Positions 9,243 to 18,746 are shown, numbered from the stretch's first letter. The stretch: 64,000 nt of DNA from Methylotenera_A sp046594885 (GCA_046594885.1 JBKJRD010000095.1:6405-70404), one strand, 5' to 3'. The notes: a model not told the origin generated them from the sequence alone. Numbers and translations are program-made.

Positions 9243-10331
9243 TTGAACATTTTTAATCGCTACTTTTGGCAAGAATCCAGCATCAATATTTTAATGATTA
9301 TGCTGGGCTTACTCGCGCTATTTTCTTTTTTTGATTTAATTCAAGAGCTAGACACACTTGGCCGCGGCGAATACGGCATCGGCACCATGTTAATGTTCGT
9401 TGCATTGAGCATTCCAGGCCATATTTATGAAGTTGTACCAGTCGCGGTATTAGTGGGTATGATGTATAGCCTCGGTACATTAGCGCGTAATTCCGAATTA
9501 GTCGTCATGCGTGTCAGTGGTATTTCAGTCGCTAATATTGGCTGGATTCTGATTAAAGTAGGTTTTTTGTTCACCATCATCACTTTTTTGGTGGGGGAGC
9601 TAATCACGCCAATTAGCGAAAAAATGGCGCAACGCATGCGCATTAAAGCGACCGATTCGGTGATTGCCCAAGATTTTAAAACAGGATTATGGGTAAAAGA
9701 CGCTAATAGTTTTGTCAATGTAGAGACCGTTTTGCCCGATGCAAGTCTACTTAATATACATATATATGAATTCGATGAAAATTTTAGATTACGTAGCATC
9801 AGCAACGCCAAAAGTGGTGGCTTTGAACAAGAACGCTGGCGGCTAGCAGGCGTAACGCAAACAAAGTTTAACGACGCCAAAGCCATTCAAGATAGCAATA
9901 TTCAAACGCAGTTTTTTAATGAGGCCAGCTGGACATCGTTGATTCGCCCAGAATTGCTCAATGTGTTGTTGGTGGCGCCTGAAAAAATGTCGGCTTGGAA
10001 TTTATACTCGTTCATCAATCACTTAAATGCCAACAAACAAAGAGCCACCCGTTATGAAGTAGCGCTTTGGGCAAAAATGATTTACCCGCTGGCTTGCATG
10101 GTCATGGTGATACTGGCCTTGCCGTTTGGATTTTTACAACAACGCTCAGACGGCACCAGCACCAAAATTTTCATCGGTATATTATTGGGCGTGGTGTACC
10201 AAATTATGAATCGGGTGTTTATACACTTGGGCGTTTTAAACGATTGGCCGCCATTAATGAGCGCGGTGATGCCAACTATTTTGTTCTTGCTAGCTGGCAT
10301 CAGTATGTTGCTGATTGTTGAAAGACGTTAG
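9243..10331 (+). CDS. lptG: LPS export ABC transporter permease LptG
   Basis: Second permease of the LptB2FG exporter (362 aa), paired with LptF. The protein opens with NIFNRYFWQES and shows the typical PGHIYEVVPVAVLVG segment and the coupling-region sequence ARNSELVVMRVSGIS. A periplasmic domain lies at about residues 130-260, followed by three membrane segments. The start codon is TTG at 9243. The stop overlaps by 4 nt the stop of the convergent RDD gene. Confidence 0.94.
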   Translation: MNIFNRYFWQESSINILMIMLGLLALFSFFDLIQELDTLGRGEYGIGTMLMFVALSIPGHIYEVVPVAVLVGMMYSLGTLARNSELVVMRVSGISVANIGWILIKVGFLFTIITFLVGELITPISEKMAQRMRIKATDSVIAQDFKTGLWVKDANSFVNVETVLPDASLLNIHIYEFDENFRLRSISNAKSGGFEQERWRLAGVTQTKFNDAKAIQDSNIQTQFFNEASWTSLIRPELLNVLLVAPEKMSAWNLYSFINHLNANKQRATRYEVALWAKMIYPLACMVMVILALPFGFLQQRSDGTSTKIFIGILLGVVYQIMNRVFIHLGVLNDWPPLMSAVMPTILFLLAGISMLLIVERR

Positions 10332-10777
10332 CGATTTTTAAGCAAAACAATGCGCGACTTCAGTATTTTATCGTGCAGATATAATTGTTTTTTGTCTATT
10401 AAAGCCCATATAAAACCCAAACCAAAAAACAAGGCCGAAAAACTGGCCAACACATAACGAAGCATTGCTTGCGTAATAGTTAGCTGCAGCCCATCTTGAT
10501 TAACCAACTGCATTTTCCACGTCTGCATGGCCAAGGTTTGACCACTTTTGTGCCAACACCAAACGAAGTAAGCACCGGTTATTATCCATAAACTCAGCTG
10601 TAATCCAAAGCGTTTGTACGATTGCGTGGCATCGCCAAAAATAGCCACAAAAATCCAGGCGCCTATAAACCACAGCGCGATTAGCAATAACAATTCATAC
10701 ACACAAGCTGCAAATAATCGAAAATAAGCAATTTTATTAACCGCATGCGCGTATTCAGGGCGTGTTTTTTTAATCAT
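10328..10777 (-). CDS. RDD family membrane protein
   Basis: A 149-aa membrane protein with the RDD-family layout: about three hydrophobic segments and the conserved pattern AYFRLFAACVYELLLL near the N terminus, then WHKSGQTLAMQTWKMQLV in the middle. RDD proteins have no settled general function; some are linked to ion homeostasis. Here the initial R-D-D motif is degenerate (R..A..YE). It is convergent with lptG (4-nt overlap) and lies downstream of the DUF3106 gene, an arrangement common in betaproteobacteria, but a terminator separates the two. Confidence 0.82.
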   Translation of the reverse strand: MIKKTRPEYAHAVNKIAYFRLFAACVYELLLLIALWFIGAWIFVAIFGDATQSYKRFGLQLSLWIITGAYFVWCWHKSGQTLAMQTWKMQLVNQDGLQLTITQAMLRYVLASFSALFFGLGFIWALIDKKQLYLHDKILKSRIVLLKNR

Positions 10778-10810
10778 ATTAACGGGTTAAGTACTGAAAT
10801 ATGAATCTGT

Positions 10811-10840
10811 AAAAAAGCCCGCAATATCACATGCGGGCTT
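10811..10840 (-). terminator. Rho-independent terminator of the DUF3106 gene
   Basis: AAGCCCGCA and TGCGGGCTT pair around an 8-nt loop (10815-10840). The six As at 10811-10816 form a U-tract only when read leftward, so this ends the sigma/DUF3619/DUF3106 transcript. Confidence 0.85.
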
Positions 10841-10862
10841 GGATTTTGTGACGATGAATGCT

Positions 10863-11381
10863 TTATTCCAAATCAGGTGCGTAACCTAATTCTGGCGATT
10901 CTTTACGCAACTTTTCACGCTCGGTTTCTGATAGTTTTTGATAGTCAGCCCATTTTTTACGCACCGCATCTTTTTTATCCTCACTTAATGCATCAAACTG
11001 CTGATAACGCTTGCGCGCATTTTCGCGCTCGTAAGGTGTCATGCGGCTCCAAGTGTTCAAACGTTTTTGCACACGCTGCTGTTTTTGCGCATCCATTTTG
11101 GGATAATCTCTGGCAATATCCAGCATTTTTTCACGCTGCCAAGGCCTTAAACTATCCCACTCTGAACCCAACGGCGCCAATACCCTGCGTTGCTCATCGG
11201 ATAATTCAGTCCAGCTAACCACTGGCGAATTATCGGTGCTAGCAGTATCTATTAATGATGATTTAATGCCACCAATATCGCCCAGCGCTAAATGTGCTGG
11301 TTGCTGACTGGCAGCAATTTCGGCAGCAACAACGTGGTGAGATATTAGGCCAACTAGCAATAGTAATAATATTTTATTCAT
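10863..11381 (-). CDS. DUF3106 secreted protein
   Basis: A 172-aa exported protein with an N-terminal signal peptide (about residues 1-20). The mature part repeats a motif of the type LS.E.R..L.P...EWD.L...Q...ML.IA..YP, seen at EQRRVLAPLGSEW, QREKMLDIARDYP, YERENARKRYQQF and DAVRKKWADYQKL. This charged helical repeat defines DUF3106, a betaproteobacterial family often placed next to an ECF sigma factor. An upstream GTG at 11384 directly precedes the ATG used here. Function is unknown; a periplasmic partner or target of the sigma system is inferred from the neighbourhood. Confidence 0.83.
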   Translation of the reverse strand: MNKILLLLLVGLISHHVVAAEIAASQQPAHLALGDIGGIKSSLIDTASTDNSPVVSWTELSDEQRRVLAPLGSEWDSLRPWQREKMLDIARDYPKMDAQKQQRVQKRLNTWSRMTPYERENARKRYQQFDALSEDKKDAVRKKWADYQKLSETEREKLRKESPELGYAPDLE

Positions 11382-11468
11382 CACACTTAAATTTTCATCA
11401 TACTAAAATTAAAAAAATCTGCCCGAGCTGTTGTCATAACGCTTATTAAAACATAAGCGAGATGCACT

Positions 11469-11906
11469 TTACAGCTTCGCTTGTACTACGTTTAACTGCG
11501 GCTCGAAGCCTGTATCTACAAAAGCCTCTGGCGGCAATTCGGCACCCAATAAAAATGCATCTCCGTTTTCGGTATTTGCAGTTAATGATTGCATCAATAC
11601 AAATCCAGCAATCATCGCACCAATTAATAAACCCACAGAAGCAACTCGATGGTGCTCTGCCCAATAAAATAAATGGCTTATGCTGCCGTCTTGATTAACA
11701 TTAACGCCCGAAAGTCCTCTGGCGTGCGCTTTTAAGGCCAACTCTCTGCCATTTTCAAGCTGTTTTAATGTTCGCATGCTTAAATTATCTGCGTGGCTAT
11801 TAAGCAAGCTGGTGATTTGCTTAGCCTGTATATCTATTGCATCAGTATCCATCCAGTGTTCATCCTGTTGATTTTTATTGGGTTGATTAACGTTATGTTT
11901 GCTCAT
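11469..11906 (-). CDS. DUF3619 family protein, putative anti-sigma factor
   Basis: A 145-aa protein with a cytoplasmic N-terminal half and one membrane segment (VASVGLLIGAMIAGFVLM, about residues 86-103). The ATG at 11906 is preceded by AGGAGT and overlaps the sigma gene by ATGA, showing translational coupling; the frame also reads upstream inside the sigma gene, but that extension is not plausible. The layout (small cytoplasmic domain, one helix, short periplasmic tail, coupled to an ECF sigma factor) is typical of membrane-bound anti-sigma factors. That role is inferred. Confidence 0.8.
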   Translation of the reverse strand: MSKHNVNQPNKNQQDEHWMDTDAIDIQAKQITSLLNSHADNLSMRTLKQLENGRELALKAHARGLSGVNVNQDGSISHLFYWAEHHRVASVGLLIGAMIAGFVLMQSLTANTENGDAFLLGAELPPEAFVDTGFEPQLNVVQAKL

Positions 11907-12493
11907 GATTTTACTCCTGAAAGCGCGGTTACTTTTTTGCCTAAACCTTGCTTTTCTAAAAGCGCGGCTAGCGTATGTACAGCGCGCGAGCAATGTGTTT
12001 TGACGCTGCCTTGAGAGCAACCCATTACTGCAGCAGTTTCTGCAACGTCCATATCTTCCCAGTAACGCAATATAAAGGCTTCACGTTGACGCGTGGGGAG
12101 TTTTTCAATGGCTTTTTCGATGATTTTCATGGTCTGGCTTTGCTCAAGCTGCGCCATCGGATTAACCGTTTCATCTTCTACATCAATCGTATCCAGCGGG
12201 TCATGGTCTTCTTCACCATCTTTTCCAGCACCGAACGATGAAAGCAAAGTTGTCCACAAATTACGCACTTTTTGCCGACGCCAAAAATCACGCATGGTGT
12301 TTTGCAAAATACGTTGAAATAACATGGGATACTCAGCAACGGGTTTATCGGCGTATTTTTCAGCCAACTTTAACATCGAATCTTGCACAATATCCAAAGC
12401 CGTATGCTCATCGCGCACAGCGTAAACAGTCTGCTTAAAAGCACGGCGCTCAACATCGCGCAAAAAATTGGATAATTCTTGAGAACTTGCCAT
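11903..12493 (-). CDS. ECF-type RNA polymerase sigma factor
   Basis: A sigma-70 family, extracytoplasmic-function type regulator (196 aa). Region 2 reads FKQTVYAVRDEHTALDIVQDSMLKLAEKY; region 4 reads LPTRQREAFILRYWEDMDVAETAAVMGCSQGSVKTH, a clear helix-turn-helix. An acidic linker (about residues 90-115) joins them. It is followed by a coupled DUF3619 gene and then DUF3106, a conserved betaproteobacterial arrangement. Target promoters cannot be deduced. Confidence 0.92.
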   Translation of the reverse strand: MASSQELSNFLRDVERRAFKQTVYAVRDEHTALDIVQDSMLKLAEKYADKPVAEYPMLFQRILQNTMRDFWRRQKVRNLWTTLLSSFGAGKDGEEDHDPLDTIDVEDETVNPMAQLEQSQTMKIIEKAIEKLPTRQREAFILRYWEDMDVAETAAVMGCSQGSVKTHCSRAVHTLAALLEKQGLGKKVTALSGVKS

Positions 12494-12643
12494 GAAAAAA
12501 GTTTATTTAATCGTTATCGCAGTATACCAGCTTTAGGTTTTGCGCTAATTTTTAGCTTCGCTATTATCTGGCAGTTCGGTATGTTTATCAGCTGGTTTTG
12601 GTTACAATTGTTGTGTTGATTCATTTTTGCATGAAGGAAATAA

Positions 12644-12868
12644 ATGATACGCGTTTTACTGTTAATCTTATTAGTCTGGCTGCTATACATTGTTGTTAAA
12701 CGTGCTGTTGCTGCAATTAACAAGAAAAACGCTGGACTTAACCCGCAAAAAGTAGCAGAAAAAATGGTGCTATGCGCCGTGTGTGGGACGCACATACCAG
12801 AGTCAGAAAGCTTGATAAAAAATGATTTAATCGTTTGCAATAATCCAGATTGTGTAAAACATCAGTAA
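12644..12868 (+). CDS. PP0621-type zinc-ribbon membrane protein
   Basis: A 74-aa protein: one N-terminal membrane helix (residues 2-20), then a small metal-binding domain with CAVCG and a later CNNPDC, a C-x2-C...C-x5-C arrangement likely to bind zinc. AAGGAA precedes the ATG. It ends 2 nt before pilS, and in betaproteobacteria this family is regularly found just upstream of pilS-pilR, suggesting a link with type IV pilus control. The biochemical role is unknown. Confidence 0.8.
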   Translation: MIRVLLLILLVWLLYIVVKRAVAAINKKNAGLNPQKVAEKMVLCAVCGTHIPESESLIKNDLIVCNNPDCVKHQ

Positions 12869-12870
12869 TC

Positions 12871-14517
12871 ATGGCTATTCAACTCACGCCTAATATACAC
12901 GACACAATTACCGCCACGCGTTGGCGTAGCCTTAAACTGTATAACGCGTACCGCATTTTTATTGCGCTGTTATTTTTAGCCTCACAAAATCAGCTGCTTG
13001 ATGCTAATTTTCTGCCAAATATTCAGGCCGAATTGTTTGCTAATTTAGTTGTTGGCTATTTTATTTTCAGTTGCATCTCCGCGGTTTTCACTTGGCTAGA
13101 AAAACCCAATATTGACCTCAACCTACCTGCGCAAATTATCATCGATATTGCTTTTATTATCTTATTAATGCACGCACAGCAAGATGGTTTGAGTGGAATT
13201 GGTCTATTATTAATTGTGACAATTGCCAGTGCCAGCCTCATTAGTGAAGGTCGCTTAGCCTTATTTTATGCAGCATTTGCAACGATCGGCATTTTGTTAG
13301 AGCAATCCTATAGTCTTTTATCTGCTGTAAAAAACATGGTCGATTACACCAGCGCTGTGATGTTAAGCTTAAGTTGTTTTGCAACGGCTTGGTTAGCCCA
13401 CAGCCTGGCTAAACGGGTGCAACAAAGTGAATTGCTCGCCTCGCAACGCGGTTTGGATATTAAGAATATGGCGCAGATTAACGCCTTAATTACACACGAA
13501 ATGCAAGATGGTGTATTGGTGGTTGATCAACATTTAAATATTAAGCATCATAATGCGCAGGCAAAACGATTACTTGACTTGGATGCCATCGGAAGTAATG
13601 AGGCAAGCTGGCAGGAACAATCTTTGGCGGCGATTTCGACAGAAATAACCGAGATGATCCGTCATTGGATGCAAAATGACGCGGCATTAACAGAAGCAAA
13701 TCCATCAAATATTTTAAAATTAAATACTTTATCGCGTGAATTAAGACTTCGATTTCTGCCGCTTGCAAACATCCGCAGCCAAGGTGCGGTTATTTTTATT
13801 GAAGATTGGTCGCAAATGCAAACGCAAGCGCACCAAGTTAAATTGGCCGCACTTGGCCGCTTAACCGCCAATATTGCCCACGAAATTCGTAATCCGCTCA
13901 GTGCAATTAGCCACGCCAATCAATTACTACAAGAGGAAGAACACAGTAACCCAGCCAATAAACGCATGCTACAAATTATTGCCGACAATGTGCAACGACT
14001 TGATCAAATTATTAAAGATGTATTAGAGCTAAATCGTCGCGACCGCACTAATCAAGAGATGATTCATCTTGAACACTTTATCACCGATTTTTATACGCAA
14101 TTTTGTGCTGTTGAAAAAATTCCAGTGCAATGTTTTAAACTGGAGCTAAACAGCATGGACACCACGATTGCGTTTGACAGACGCCATTTAAATCAAATCT
14201 TATGGAATTTGTGCAAAAATGGTTGGCGCCACTCAAAAAATAGCGAAAATAGTTTGAAGTTAACCGTTTCAAACGCTGCAACAATGCAAGATGTGCAAAT
14301 TGAAATCAGTGACGATGGCGAAGGTATTGCAGAAAGCGTGCGCAACCATTTATTTGAGCCATTTTTCACCACAGAAAAATCGGGTACTGGCTTGGGGCTT
14401 TATATCGCGCGCGAACTGGCAGACGCCAATGGCGCCAAATTACAACTTAAAGCAGCTGTTAAGCCAGCAAGGGCTGATACTGGCTCGCAATTTATGATAT
14501 TCATCAAAAAGGCTTAA
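12871..14517 (+). CDS. pilS: Sensor histidine kinase PilS
   Basis: Membrane sensor kinase (548 aa) of the PilS-PilR system that controls type IV pilin transcription through sigma-54. About six membrane helices fill residues 20-190; a PAS domain follows (about 205-310), then the HisKA domain with the phospho-acceptor in AHEIRNPLSAI and the ATPase domain with N (LWNLCKNGWRH), G1 (DDGEGIA) and G2 (GTGLGLYIARE) boxes. The start at 12871 (MAIQLTP) is preferred to an upstream frame extension overlapping the previous gene. pilR follows after 5 nt. Confidence 0.92.
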   Translation: MAIQLTPNIHDTITATRWRSLKLYNAYRIFIALLFLASQNQLLDANFLPNIQAELFANLVVGYFIFSCISAVFTWLEKPNIDLNLPAQIIIDIAFIILLMHAQQDGLSGIGLLLIVTIASASLISEGRLALFYAAFATIGILLEQSYSLLSAVKNMVDYTSAVMLSLSCFATAWLAHSLAKRVQQSELLASQRGLDIKNMAQINALITHEMQDGVLVVDQHLNIKHHNAQAKRLLDLDAIGSNEASWQEQSLAAISTEITEMIRHWMQNDAALTEANPSNILKLNTLSRELRLRFLPLANIRSQGAVIFIEDWSQMQTQAHQVKLAALGRLTANIAHEIRNPLSAISHANQLLQEEEHSNPANKRMLQIIADNVQRLDQIIKDVLELNRRDRTNQEMIHLEHFITDFYTQFCAVEKIPVQCFKLELNSMDTTIAFDRRHLNQILWNLCKNGWRHSKNSENSLKLTVSNAATMQDVQIEISDDGEGIAESVRNHLFEPFFTTEKSGTGLGLYIARELADANGAKLQLKAAVKPARADTGSQFMIFIKKA

Positions 14518-14522
14518 ACGTA

Positions 14523-15908
14523 ATGGCGCAGTTTAATTGTTTGGTAGTGGATGATGAAACCGATATTCGCGAACTGGTGGTGTTAACCTTAGAGCGCATG
14601 GATATTCGTGCAGATAGCGCCAGCAGCCTAACCGAAGCAAAGCAATTGCTTGCCAGCCAAAGCTATCATTTATGCCTAACCGATATGCGTCTGCCCGATG
14701 GGCTAGGGTTAGAGTTGGTGCAACACATTGCTGCCAACTATATTGGGCTACCTGTTGCTGTTATTACCGCCTATGGCAGCGCTGAGAATGCGGTTTCTGC
14801 TTTAAAGGCAGGTGCGTTCGATTATTTAACCAAGCCAATCTCACTGAAACAATTGCGTCCATTAGTAGAGTCCGCGCTTAAATTATCCAGCCCAGATGCC
14901 AAAAAAAATAGCGACACCGTTGATTTAATCGGCAATTCGCCCGCGATGGCTTATGTGCGTACCATGATTACAAAATTGGCGCGTAGCCAGGCACCGGTTT
15001 ATATCAGCGGTGAATCAGGCAGCGGCAAAGAATTAGCAGCACGCTTAATACACAGCAATAGCTCACGGCGTGATAAAAGCTTTGTGGCTGTTAACTGTGG
15101 CGCAATACCCGAAAACTTGATGGAAAGTGAATTTTTCGGTTACAAAAAAGGCGCTTTTACTGGTGCTGCACAAGATACCTCTGGCTTATTTCAAGCAGCC
15201 AATGGCGGCACATTATTTTTGGATGAAGTGGCTGATTTACCACTAGCCATGCAAGTGAAGTTATTGCGCGCGATTCAAGAAAAAAAAGTGCGCACTGTTG
15301 GCGGCACCGCAGAAGAAAGTGTAGACGTACGCATAATCAGCGCCACGCACAAAAATTTGGGCGACATGATGAGTAACGGTTTATTCAGACAAGATTTGTA
15401 TTATCGATTAAATGTGATTCAACTCAAAATGCCACCTTTACGTGACCGTCCAGAAGATATTCCCGAGTTAACACATAAATTACTGCAAAAACTATGTGCT
15501 ACTCAATCTATTAGCTTGCCCGTGTTAGAAGACAGCGCTGCAGCATTAATCAGCAAACTGCATTTTGATGGTAACGTGCGCGAGCTGGAAAACATGCTGG
15601 AACGCGCGTTGGCGTTATGTGATGGCGAAAAAATAGGCACAGACGATTTGTTATTAGATCAAGAGTTTAAATATCGTGCTGAGGATAAAATTACATTTGA
15701 CCCCAGCAAAACACTGGAAGTTGGCTTGTCAGAGTATCTAGAAGATATTGAAAAACGTGCGATTATGAAAGCGCTGACAAAAGCTAACAATAACAAAACT
15801 GCTGCTGCTAAACTCTTAGGAGTGAGCTTTAGAACCTTGCGTTACCGTTTAACCAAGTTAGGTTTAGCGAAAGACGACGATGCAGATATGGCCGAAGAAA
15901 ATCTGTAA
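14523..15908 (+). CDS. pilR: Sigma-54-dependent response regulator PilR
   Basis: NtrC-family regulator (461 aa). The receiver domain has VVDDETD and the phospho-acceptor aspartate in LCLTDMRLPDG. The AAA+ domain carries Walker A (GESGSGKE), the sigma-54-contacting GAFTGA loop, Walker B (TLFLDEV) and the R-finger region. A Fis-type helix-turn-helix ends the protein (AAAKLLGVSFRTLRYRL). It activates pilin genes from sigma-54 promoters; the target pilA is not in this window. Confidence 0.93.
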   Translation: MAQFNCLVVDDETDIRELVVLTLERMDIRADSASSLTEAKQLLASQSYHLCLTDMRLPDGLGLELVQHIAANYIGLPVAVITAYGSAENAVSALKAGAFDYLTKPISLKQLRPLVESALKLSSPDAKKNSDTVDLIGNSPAMAYVRTMITKLARSQAPVYISGESGSGKELAARLIHSNSSRRDKSFVAVNCGAIPENLMESEFFGYKKGAFTGAAQDTSGLFQAANGGTLFLDEVADLPLAMQVKLLRAIQEKKVRTVGGTAEESVDVRIISATHKNLGDMMSNGLFRQDLYYRLNVIQLKMPPLRDRPEDIPELTHKLLQKLCATQSISLPVLEDSAAALISKLHFDGNVRELENMLERALALCDGEKIGTDDLLLDQEFKYRAEDKITFDPSKTLEVGLSEYLEDIEKRAIMKALTKANNNKTAAAKLLGVSFRTLRYRLTKLGLAKDDDADMAEENL

Positions 15909-15924
15909 ATACAGCTCACCTTAA

Positions 15925-15951
15925 AACTTAACCAATAAAATTGGTTAAGTT
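15925..15951. terminator. AT-rich hairpin between pilR and the exchanger gene
   Basis: AACTTAACCAAT (15925-15936) and ATTGGTTAAGTT (15940-15951) form a perfect 12-bp inverted repeat around AAA. There is no good U-tract, but its position between convergent gene ends suggests a transcription end or RNA-stabilising role. It is one of the GTTAAGT-type hairpins of this window. Confidence 0.5.
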
Positions 15952-15960
15952 AATACCTCG

Positions 15961-16971
15961 TTAGCTTAATACAATGAATAGATAAGTCAGATACATAGCC
16001 CCGTTTACTAATAAGTGCCAAACACGTATACCGCCTTTTGCTATTAAGTAACGTAACCATATTGCAGCTAGCAATGTTATGACGATTCCCCAAATTACTT
16101 CTAGCCTTGGTTGCCAAGGCGTCAGCATGATACCAATTGCTGGTAAAAGCGTACCTTGAAACACCATTGCGCCAGTGATATTGCCAAAAGCCAGCGTATC
16201 TTTACCTTTGCGAATCCATAAAATACTATTCACTTTTTCAGGTAATTCAGTCGCGATTGGGATAATCAACAAAGATAACAATAATGCTGAAATACCGATA
16301 ATCTCAGCTGCGCCTTCAACTTCGTCAATAAATCCCTTGGCACCAAAAATCAATAAAGCTAAGCCAAGCATCAATTGAACGACGATGATAGCCATGTTAT
16401 TTGGTAAACCAATTTTGCATAACAGCATTTCGCTGTCTGCTTCAGTTGCATGACCCTCATCCACCAAGGCTTTGGATGCCCGCAATGTCATCATCACATA
16501 GACAAAATATATCATCACCATTACAGCCCCTATTGCATAGCGAACGACTGGCAAACTGTGTGGAACATACATGGCAACTGCCGCAAAACCAAAGGCGACA
16601 ATAAAGAAATTGAGATCACGTATCAAACCACTACGCTCAGGTCTGATATGTCCTTGAGTACCGCGACGCTTCCAGATAGAAATCGCCATCAGCGCAAGCG
16701 ACAGCGTAGCCAGCATTAATGGTGCGCCTAAAATAGCGCCAACGCCAATTTCATGGCCCGCATCCGGATTAGACCCAGTTGAGGTGTAACTAAATATCGC
16801 GAGTAACGGAACTAAAGTTTCTGGTAAAGCCGTCCCCACTGCGGCAAACAGCGAGCCAGTCACGCCTTCTGAAATACCCAGCTTTTCACCTAAATGTTCC
16901 AGCGCATTGGTAAAAACCTCTGCCGCGACTAAAATAATAATCAGCATTGCAAATAACTGTAAGAAAACCAT
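15961..16971 (-). CDS. CaCA-superfamily Na+(H+)/Ca2+ exchanger-like protein
   Basis: A 336-aa integral membrane protein with about ten hydrophobic segments. Two alpha-repeats of the cation/Ca2+ antiporter superfamily are visible: GVTGSLFAAVGTALPET (about residues 36-52) and SLLIIPIATELPEKVNS (about 236-252), each with the acidic residue in a T-A-L/E-L-P-E context that forms the ion site. A short cytosolic loop lies between the halves. The exported ion (Ca2+ or other) and the driving ion are not decidable from sequence. Confidence 0.85.
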   Translation of the reverse strand: MVFLQLFAMLIIILVAAEVFTNALEHLGEKLGISEGVTGSLFAAVGTALPETLVPLLAIFSYTSTGSNPDAGHEIGVGAILGAPLMLATLSLALMAISIWKRRGTQGHIRPERSGLIRDLNFFIVAFGFAAVAMYVPHSLPVVRYAIGAVMVMIYFVYVMMTLRASKALVDEGHATEADSEMLLCKIGLPNNMAIIVVQLMLGLALLIFGAKGFIDEVEGAAEIIGISALLLSLLIIPIATELPEKVNSILWIRKGKDTLAFGNITGAMVFQGTLLPAIGIMLTPWQPRLEVIWGIVITLLAAIWLRYLIAKGGIRVWHLLVNGAMYLTYLFIVLS

Positions 16972-17037
16972 GCTTAAACATCTCTAAAAATTAGTTAACA
17001 TGCTATTTTATCGGATTAATCGTAATTTTCATCAGCT

Positions 17038-17577
17038 ATGAATGAAATAAAAATCAGCAAGAATGGTTTTGCAGATCTTGCAAAGCAAATTGCTTCGCCT
17101 AATGTTGATGCTCGCCCATATGCTGAAATCAGCATGATTGTTATTCATAACATCAGCCTGCCGCCTAATGAATATGGTGGCAATGGTGTGATTGAGTTAT
17201 TTACCAACACGCTTAATCCAAACGAACATCCTTATTATGCGCAGATTTACATGCGCCAAGTATCGTCGCATTTTTTCATTCGGCGCGATGGTGAGCTCAT
17301 TCAATTTGTGTCTTGCTTGCAACGCGCCTGGCACGCAGGTGAATCTAGTTGGTTGGGGCGTGAACGTTGTAACGATTTTTCAGTCGGAGTTGAGCTAGAA
17401 GGCAGTGACTTTGAGGCTTTTGCAGCGGCGCAATATAGCCAACTGCAAAACCTAATTAAAGCATTACAACAAACTTATGCCATTCAACATATTGTTGGCC
17501 ATTCAGATATCGCGCCAGGACGCAAAACCGACCCTGGCCCTTATTTTGATTGGTCTAGAATAAAACTTAACACCTAA
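17038..17577 (+). CDS. ampD: 1,6-anhydro-N-acetylmuramyl-L-alanine amidase
   Basis: Cytosolic zinc amidase of the amidase_2 family (179 aa) that cleaves the peptide from anhydromuropeptides in peptidoglycan recycling. Zinc ligands are recognisable at the His of IVIHNIS and in GHSDIAPGRKTDPGPYFDW (His and Asp), with the conserved AWHAG and VELEG motifs between. Length and N-terminal region match E. coli AmpD (183 aa). Confidence 0.93.
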   Translation: MNEIKISKNGFADLAKQIASPNVDARPYAEISMIVIHNISLPPNEYGGNGVIELFTNTLNPNEHPYYAQIYMRQVSSHFFIRRDGELIQFVSCLQRAWHAGESSWLGRERCNDFSVGVELEGSDFEAFAAAQYSQLQNLIKALQQTYAIQHIVGHSDIAPGRKTDPGPYFDWSRIKLNT

Positions 17578-17591
17578 ATAATGCCAAAAAT

Positions 17592-18704
17592 ATGCAAAAA
17601 CCATTTTTAAACACTTTATACATGCTGATTGGATTCAGTATTGTTGGCTTGGCAGCTTGCAATAAAAATGCCGCAGATGATGCAAAATCGGATATTTCAG
17701 GCATTAAGCCAACGCAAATTAGCGTGGTCAAAGTGCATACGCAAAATTTAGCTTTATATGAAGAATCCATTGGCACTTTAGAAGGCGTGATAGACCCTAC
17801 AATCGCAGCAGAAATACCCGCGCGCGTATTAAAAGTGTTAGTCAGTCCAGGGCAATCAGTCAAAAAAGGGCAAGTGGTTGCTTTGTTAGACGGTAGCGAT
17901 TTCAATTACCAACGCCAGGAATCCTTATCTGAAGTGGCGCGCATTGAAATTTTATTGGCGAACCAAGAAAAAATCGTACAGCGTAATCGCACCTTAGTTG
18001 AAAAAAACTTTATCTCCAAAAATGCACTAGATGATGTGCGCACGCAGCAAGATGCCCTTAAACAGCAATTGGCGGGCGCTAAAAGCCGTATTGCTACAAT
18101 TGGTTATAACGGCTCAAAAAATCGCGTTGTTTCTCCAACCGACGGCGTTGTAGAGACGCAGTTAGTGGCGACGGGTGACTTTGTAAAAGTGGGTGACCCT
18201 ATTTTACAGATTATCAGCAAAAAATTATTACGTGCGCATTTACCATTTCCTGAACATATTGCAGCAAAATTGAAACCAGGATTGACCGTTATCATGACTA
18301 CGCCAACATCGACCACAGAAGTGCGTTCTGTGATTAATCAACTTAAACCGCAAGTGACTGCCAATAATCGCACGATTGATGTGATTGCCGATATCAAAGA
18401 TCAAGCTGATTGGCAACCGGGGGCTAGCGTGAATGGGCGGGTGATTTTGGGCGACAAGCCTAGTGCTTTTGTAGTGCCAGAACAAAGTATTGTGCTGCGC
18501 CCTGCTGGCGAAGTGGTATATGAAATAAGCAATAACAAAGCGATACAACGCATCGTTAAAACAGGTTTACAGCTAAATGGTGGTGTAGAAATTTTGGAAG
18601 GCTTAAGCGGAAATGAGACCATTGCAGTAGATGGCGTCGCGTTTTTAACCGATAAAGCCGACGTCAGCATTGTGCAACCATCAGTGCAACCATCAGCGCC
18701 ATAA
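17592..18704 (+). CDS. RND efflux periplasmic adaptor (membrane fusion protein)
   Basis: HlyD/AcrA-type adaptor (370 aa). The N terminus is a lipoprotein signal with lipobox LAAC (Cys about residue 24), so the protein is anchored in the inner membrane. The biotinyl-lipoyl-like hairpin is split around a short coiled coil (about residues 95-165), followed by the beta-barrel and membrane-proximal domains (VVPEQSIVLR). It is the first gene of a pair with the RND pump 42 nt downstream. No outer-membrane channel gene is nearby, so the pump presumably shares a TolC-like protein. Confidence 0.9.
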   Translation: MQKPFLNTLYMLIGFSIVGLAACNKNAADDAKSDISGIKPTQISVVKVHTQNLALYEESIGTLEGVIDPTIAAEIPARVLKVLVSPGQSVKKGQVVALLDGSDFNYQRQESLSEVARIEILLANQEKIVQRNRTLVEKNFISKNALDDVRTQQDALKQQLAGAKSRIATIGYNGSKNRVVSPTDGVVETQLVATGDFVKVGDPILQIISKKLLRAHLPFPEHIAAKLKPGLTVIMTTPTSTTEVRSVINQLKPQVTANNRTIDVIADIKDQADWQPGASVNGRVILGDKPSAFVVPEQSIVLRPAGEVVYEISNNKAIQRIVKTGLQLNGGVEILEGLSGNETIAVDGVAFLTDKADVSIVQPSVQPSAP

Positions 18705-18746
18705 ATCGTACTTAACACTCAAAAAGATGCAATTTTTAAAACTTAA

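Noticed and set aside
9425..9886. Long leftward open frame inside lptG
   Set aside because: Overlaps a clear LptG coding sequence in full and shows no domain or codon support.
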